DNA of 64,000 bases, from contig CAWHIL010000002.1 in the NCBI GenBank assembly GCA_963829505.1, positions 496,001-560,000 of the forward strand, read 5' to 3'. This stretch comes from Roseiarcus sp963829505. GTDB lineage: Bacteria > Pseudomonadota > Alphaproteobacteria > Rhizobiales > Beijerinckiaceae. A program made the position numbers and the translations under genes. A model generated the notes under the pieces. It had not been told where the DNA came from, ran no database searches, and saw nothing but the letters and a program-made list of their open reading frames with translations. Of this stretch, positions 61,701 to 64,000 are shown piece after piece; the first letter of the stretch is position 1; each line of letters opens with the position of its first letter.

Positions 61701-62093
61701 ATGTACATAGCGGTGACGCATCAGGTCAAAGTGTCGGTCGAGCCGACGTTCGAGCCGGACCGCTCGGAGCCCGAGCAAAGCCGCTTTTTCTGGCGCTACG
61801 ACATCGAGATCGCCAATCTCGGCGACGCGCCTGTGACGCTTCTCGAGCGCACCTGGCGGATCACCGACGACGACGGGCGCGAACAGGAAGTGCATGGGGC
61901 GGGCGTCGTCGGCAAGCAGCCGACGATCGAGCCCGGCCAATCGTTCCGCTACGCCTCCGGCTGCCCTCTCTCGACCGCCGGCGGCATGATGGTCGGGCAA
62001 TATCGCATGGTCGGCGCCGACGGGACCGCGTTCGACGTCGCCATTCCGGCTTTTCCGCTCGATTCCCCGCACGTCAAGCGGACGCTGAACTAG
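61701..62093 (+). CDS. apaG: ApaG protein
   Basis: 130 residues of the DUF525 fold: FFWRYDIEIANLGDAPVTLL, then RTWRITDDDG and GAGVVGKQPTIEPGQSFRY. Its exact function is unclear; it binds divalent metal and has been linked to cobalt resistance and Ap4A metabolism. ATG 61701 gives the family N-terminus MYIAVTHQVKVSV. It is followed by mtgA after 10 bp. Confidence 0.94.
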   Translation: MYIAVTHQVKVSVEPTFEPDRSEPEQSRFFWRYDIEIANLGDAPVTLLERTWRITDDDGREQEVHGAGVVGKQPTIEPGQSFRYASGCPLSTAGGMMVGQYRMVGADGTAFDVAIPAFPLDSPHVKRTLN

Positions 62094-62103
62094 CGCTCCT
62101 GCG

Positions 62104-62787
62104 ATGGCGCGCGGCGCAAGGATTATCCGGACCGTGGCGCGCGCCGCGCTCTGGTCGGTCGCCGCGCTCGCGGTCGTCTTTTTCTTCCTCGTCGCGCTCT
62201 ACACGGCCGTCGAGCCGGTCTCGACCTTGATGCTCGCCCGCCTCGCGACCGGACGATCCTACGAGCGCACGCCCGTTCCTCTCCGCGACGTGGCCCCGGC
62301 GGCGGTCGCCGCGGTGATCGCCTCGGAGGACGCGGCCTTCTGCACGAACGGCGGCGTCGACTGGGAAGCGCTGAGCGACGTCATGGCGAGAGCCGGCGGC
62401 CGGGGGCCGTCGCGGGGCGCATCGACGCTGACCATGCAGACCGCCAAGAACCTTTTCCTCTGGCCCGGCCGCTCGACGTTGCGGAAGGCGATCGAGATCC
62501 CGATGGCGCTGATCCTCGGGACGATCTGGACCAAGCGGCGAACGATCGAGGTCTATCTCAACATGGCCGAATGGGGCGACGGGCTTTTCGGCATCGAGGC
62601 CGCGTCCCGCCGCTATTTCCATAAATCCGCGCACGCGCTCGACCTGCGCGAAGGGGCGCTGCTCGCGGGCGCGCTGCCCAATCCGCGCAAGCGCGACCCG
62701 GGGCGCCCGACGATCTTCGAGCGCCGCCGGGCGGCCGAGATCATGGCGCGCGCCGCCGCCGCTCCGGACGCGATGAAGTGCCTTTGA
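62104..62787 (+). CDS. mtgA: Monofunctional peptidoglycan transglycosylase
   Basis: 227 residues. A membrane anchor (about residues 15-40) is followed by a GT51 domain: IASEDAAFCTNGGVDWEAL with the catalytic Glu, RGASTLTMQTAKNLFLWPGR, and NMAEWGDGLFGIEAASRRYF. It polymerises lipid II in the periplasm without a transpeptidase domain. apaG lies 10 bp before. A palindromic repeat follows the stop. Confidence 0.94.
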   Translation: MARGARIIRTVARAALWSVAALAVVFFFLVALYTAVEPVSTLMLARLATGRSYERTPVPLRDVAPAAVAAVIASEDAAFCTNGGVDWEALSDVMARAGGRGPSRGASTLTMQTAKNLFLWPGRSTLRKAIEIPMALILGTIWTKRRTIEVYLNMAEWGDGLFGIEAASRRYFHKSAHALDLREGALLAGALPNPRKRDPGRPTIFERRRAAEIMARAAAAPDAMKCL

Positions 62788-62788
62788 G

Positions 62789-62835
62789 AGCGCGGGCGAA
62801 AAAGCGGATGCCGGTTTTTCGCGAAAAGCGCGCTT
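62789..62835 (+). repeat. 47-bp palindromic 3'-end repeat, copy 3
   Basis: GCGCGGGCGAAAAAGCGG, ATGCCGG, TTTTTCGCGAAAAGCGCGC. It starts within two bases of the mtgA stop, like copies at 31599 (minus) and 34742 (plus). All three have the same orientation relative to the upstream gene. Confidence 0.75.
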
Positions 62836-62938
62836 GAAATCAAACAAGCGAGCGCGCCGGCCTCGGAGCCGATAGCGGGGCGCACTGGCGAAACCGCCCC
62901 CGGGCGCCTAAATATCGCCGCCGAAGGAGTACGCCGTC

Positions 62939-63346
62939 ATGCAAGGGTTTCTCATTCGAGCCGCGGTCGTCGCCATCGGCCTCTGGCTCGCCTCGCAGAT
63001 CGTGCCGGGGATCGAATTCCATTCGACCGAATCGCTGATCGCCGCGGCCCTTCTGCTCGGGATCATCAACGCCTTCGTGCGGCCGGTCCTCATCATCCTG
63101 ACGCTGCCGATCACGCTCCTCACGCTCGGCCTCTTCCTGCTCGTCATCAATGGGCTGATGATCGAACTCGTGTCGGGACTGCTCAGCGGCTTCGTCGTCA
63201 CCGGCTTCTGGCCGGCCGTCTTCGCCTCCATCGTCGTCAGCCTGACGAGCTGGGTCATGTCGAGCTGGATCGGCGGCGGCGGCCGCGATCATGGCCGCAT
63301 CGACACGATCACGATGCGCCAGACCGCGCCGGGCCGGTGGGAGTGA
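62939..63346 (+). CDS. YvlD-like (phage holin superfamily IV) membrane protein
   Basis: 135 residues, mostly four hydrophobic segments, with GIINAFVRPVLIILTLPITL in the middle. This is the signature of the YvlD family, often labelled a phage holin but found as a chromosomal membrane protein. No lytic or phage gene is near, so a holin role is not supported. GAAGGAGTA precedes the ATG. Confidence 0.88.
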   Translation: MQGFLIRAAVVAIGLWLASQIVPGIEFHSTESLIAAALLLGIINAFVRPVLIILTLPITLLTLGLFLLVINGLMIELVSGLLSGFVVTGFWPAVFASIVVSLTSWVMSSWIGGGGRDHGRIDTITMRQTAPGRWE

Positions 63347-63420
63347 GCGGCGCTTCCCTCCAAAACCTTCCCCCTCTGCACGCGCCGGCGGGGTGAGGGC
63401 GTCGCCACGCAGGCTGCCCC

Positions 63421-64000
63421 TCACTGAAGCCACGCCACCGGGATCTCGGCGTCGCAGACATAGTGGTTGACCTTGCCGAGCGTGACCCGCTCGCCCTCGC
63501 GATGCCACGTCGGGTCGCCGATGGCGCCGGCCTCCTTCAGCTCGGCCAGGATGAAGTCGCGCTCGGCGTTGGTGTCGGCGGCGGTCGCGTGAGTGAACTG
63601 GAAGGTGAAGCTCGTGAACGACAGTCCGGTGTCGCGCGTGCCGGCGCCGAGCCAGATCGCGCGGTCCTTGAGCGGCGGGCGATCGGCGTTGAGCCAGAAC
63701 CCGGCGGTGTTCACCTCCGGCGCGCGGTCGACGTTCAAGGCCCAGAAGCGGATGTGGTGGCGCTTGCGCGGGCTTCCGTCGATCGCCTTCTCAAAGCCGA
63801 CATCCTGCTTGCGGCCGAAAAGGTAGAGGCTCGAGAACGGCGCAGACGGATAGGGCCGGTTGAGGACGAACGACACGGCCATGCCCCAGGAGCTCCTCAA
63901 GCCCAGCGCATCGGCCTCGACCCAGCCGGCGCGGGTAAAGGCCTGGCGCAGCTCGGCAAGAACGCCGACGAGCGCGAGATTGACTGGATCGCCCGGAAAG
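63421..64000 (-). CDS. LssY_C-domain protein, truncated at the window edge
   Basis: About 193 residues are visible, running off the right edge with no start: FPGDPVNLALVGVLAELRQ, AFTRAGWVEADALG, then NRPYPSAPFSSLYLFGRKQD and GSPRKRHHIRFW. This is the pattern of the LssY C-terminal domain, found at the end of DedA/PAP2-type membrane proteins and in stand-alone proteins. The N-terminal part lies outside the window. The likely location is membrane or periplasm. Function unknown. Confidence 0.78.
   Translation of the reverse strand, partial: FPGDPVNLALVGVLAELRQAFTRAGWVEADALGLRSSWGMAVSFVLNRPYPSAPFSSLYLFGRKQDVGFEKAIDGSPRKRHHIRFWALNVDRAPEVNTAGFWLNADRPPLKDRAIWLGAGTRDTGLSFTSFTFQFTHATAADTNAERDFILAELKEAGAIGDPTWHREGERVTLGKVNHYVCDAEIPVAWLQ

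Noticed and set aside
62939..63346. Prophage holin
   Set aside because: The protein belongs to the YvlD-like group that carries the holin label by homology only; there are no phage genes around.

Overview
The window is GC-rich throughout except for its first ~500 bases. It reads as chromosomal DNA of an alphaproteobacterium, most likely of the order Hyphomicrobiales (Rhizobiales). The evidence is the conserved cycM / kdsB-pheA block, the fabD-fabG-acpP-fabF-mltG block, glnB-glnA, an FrcBCA-type sugar importer under a ROK regulator, and several families of palindromic intergenic repeats typical of that order. I cannot name the genus from sequence alone. One perfect parS site (13942-13957) suggests that this part of the chromosome lies in the origin-proximal domain.

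Layout. 1-500: an AT-richer edge with a truncated membrane-anchored protein and a small cysteine-containing ORF on the minus strand. 0.6-3.3 kb: persulfide dioxygenase-rhodanese fusion, HAD phosphatase, ketohexose 3-epimerase-like protein. 3.3-13.9 kb: two tandem sugar ABC importers, a divergent ROK regulator, then zwf and pgl. Three genes here (one ATPase, one permease and the regulator) each carry a single frameshift. 13.9-15 kb: parS, short tandem repeats, and remnants of a HepT-MntA module and a flavoprotein. 15-22.1 kb: LivK-type binding protein, YghU-like glutathione transferase, a triplicated 179-bp repeat, a TetR regulator, and a divergent molybdenum hydroxylase with a fused [2Fe-2S]/Mo subunit and an FAD subunit. 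22.1-24.8 kb: rpsM-rpsK-rpoA-rplQ from its own promoter. 25-36 kb: parvulin isomerase, argJ, mutT, a phd plus shortened vapC pair, cytochrome c, xerC, adenosine kinase, PLP-binding protein, rpmB, CPA2 antiporter, dsbB and a YqaA-like protein.

36-43 kb: tRNA-Leu(CAA), a toxin-first higBA-like module with twin operators, tRNA-Ser(CGA), an overlapping kinase/acyl-CoA dehydrogenase pair, GNAT, cycM, kdsB-pheA and a secreted DUF5666-like protein. 43-52 kb: a B12-binding radical SAM protein, HTH protein, glutathionyl-hydroquinone reductase, DUF202 protein flanked by two copies of a palindromic element, a frameshifted cupin, a DUF3300/Gly-rich/S74-like secreted protein, cytochrome c, and an overlapping methyltransferase/deaminase pair. 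52-64 kb: glnA-glnB, a cysteine-cluster protein, the fatty-acid synthesis block with mltG, argE, apaG, mtgA, a YvlD-like membrane protein, and a truncated LssY_C-domain protein at the right edge.

How it fits together. The left third is a sugar uptake and oxidation locus: importers, epimerase and phosphatase, with glucose-6-phosphate oxidation behind the ROK gene. Its cluster of frameshifts suggests either decay or a local run of sequencing errors. Most of the remainder is housekeeping. The most unusual items are the S74-like domain on a DUF3300 protein, the twin-operator and possibly leaderless toxin gene, the in-frame-deleted VapC, the parS site beside decayed genes, and a 47-bp palindrome found three times immediately after stop codons.
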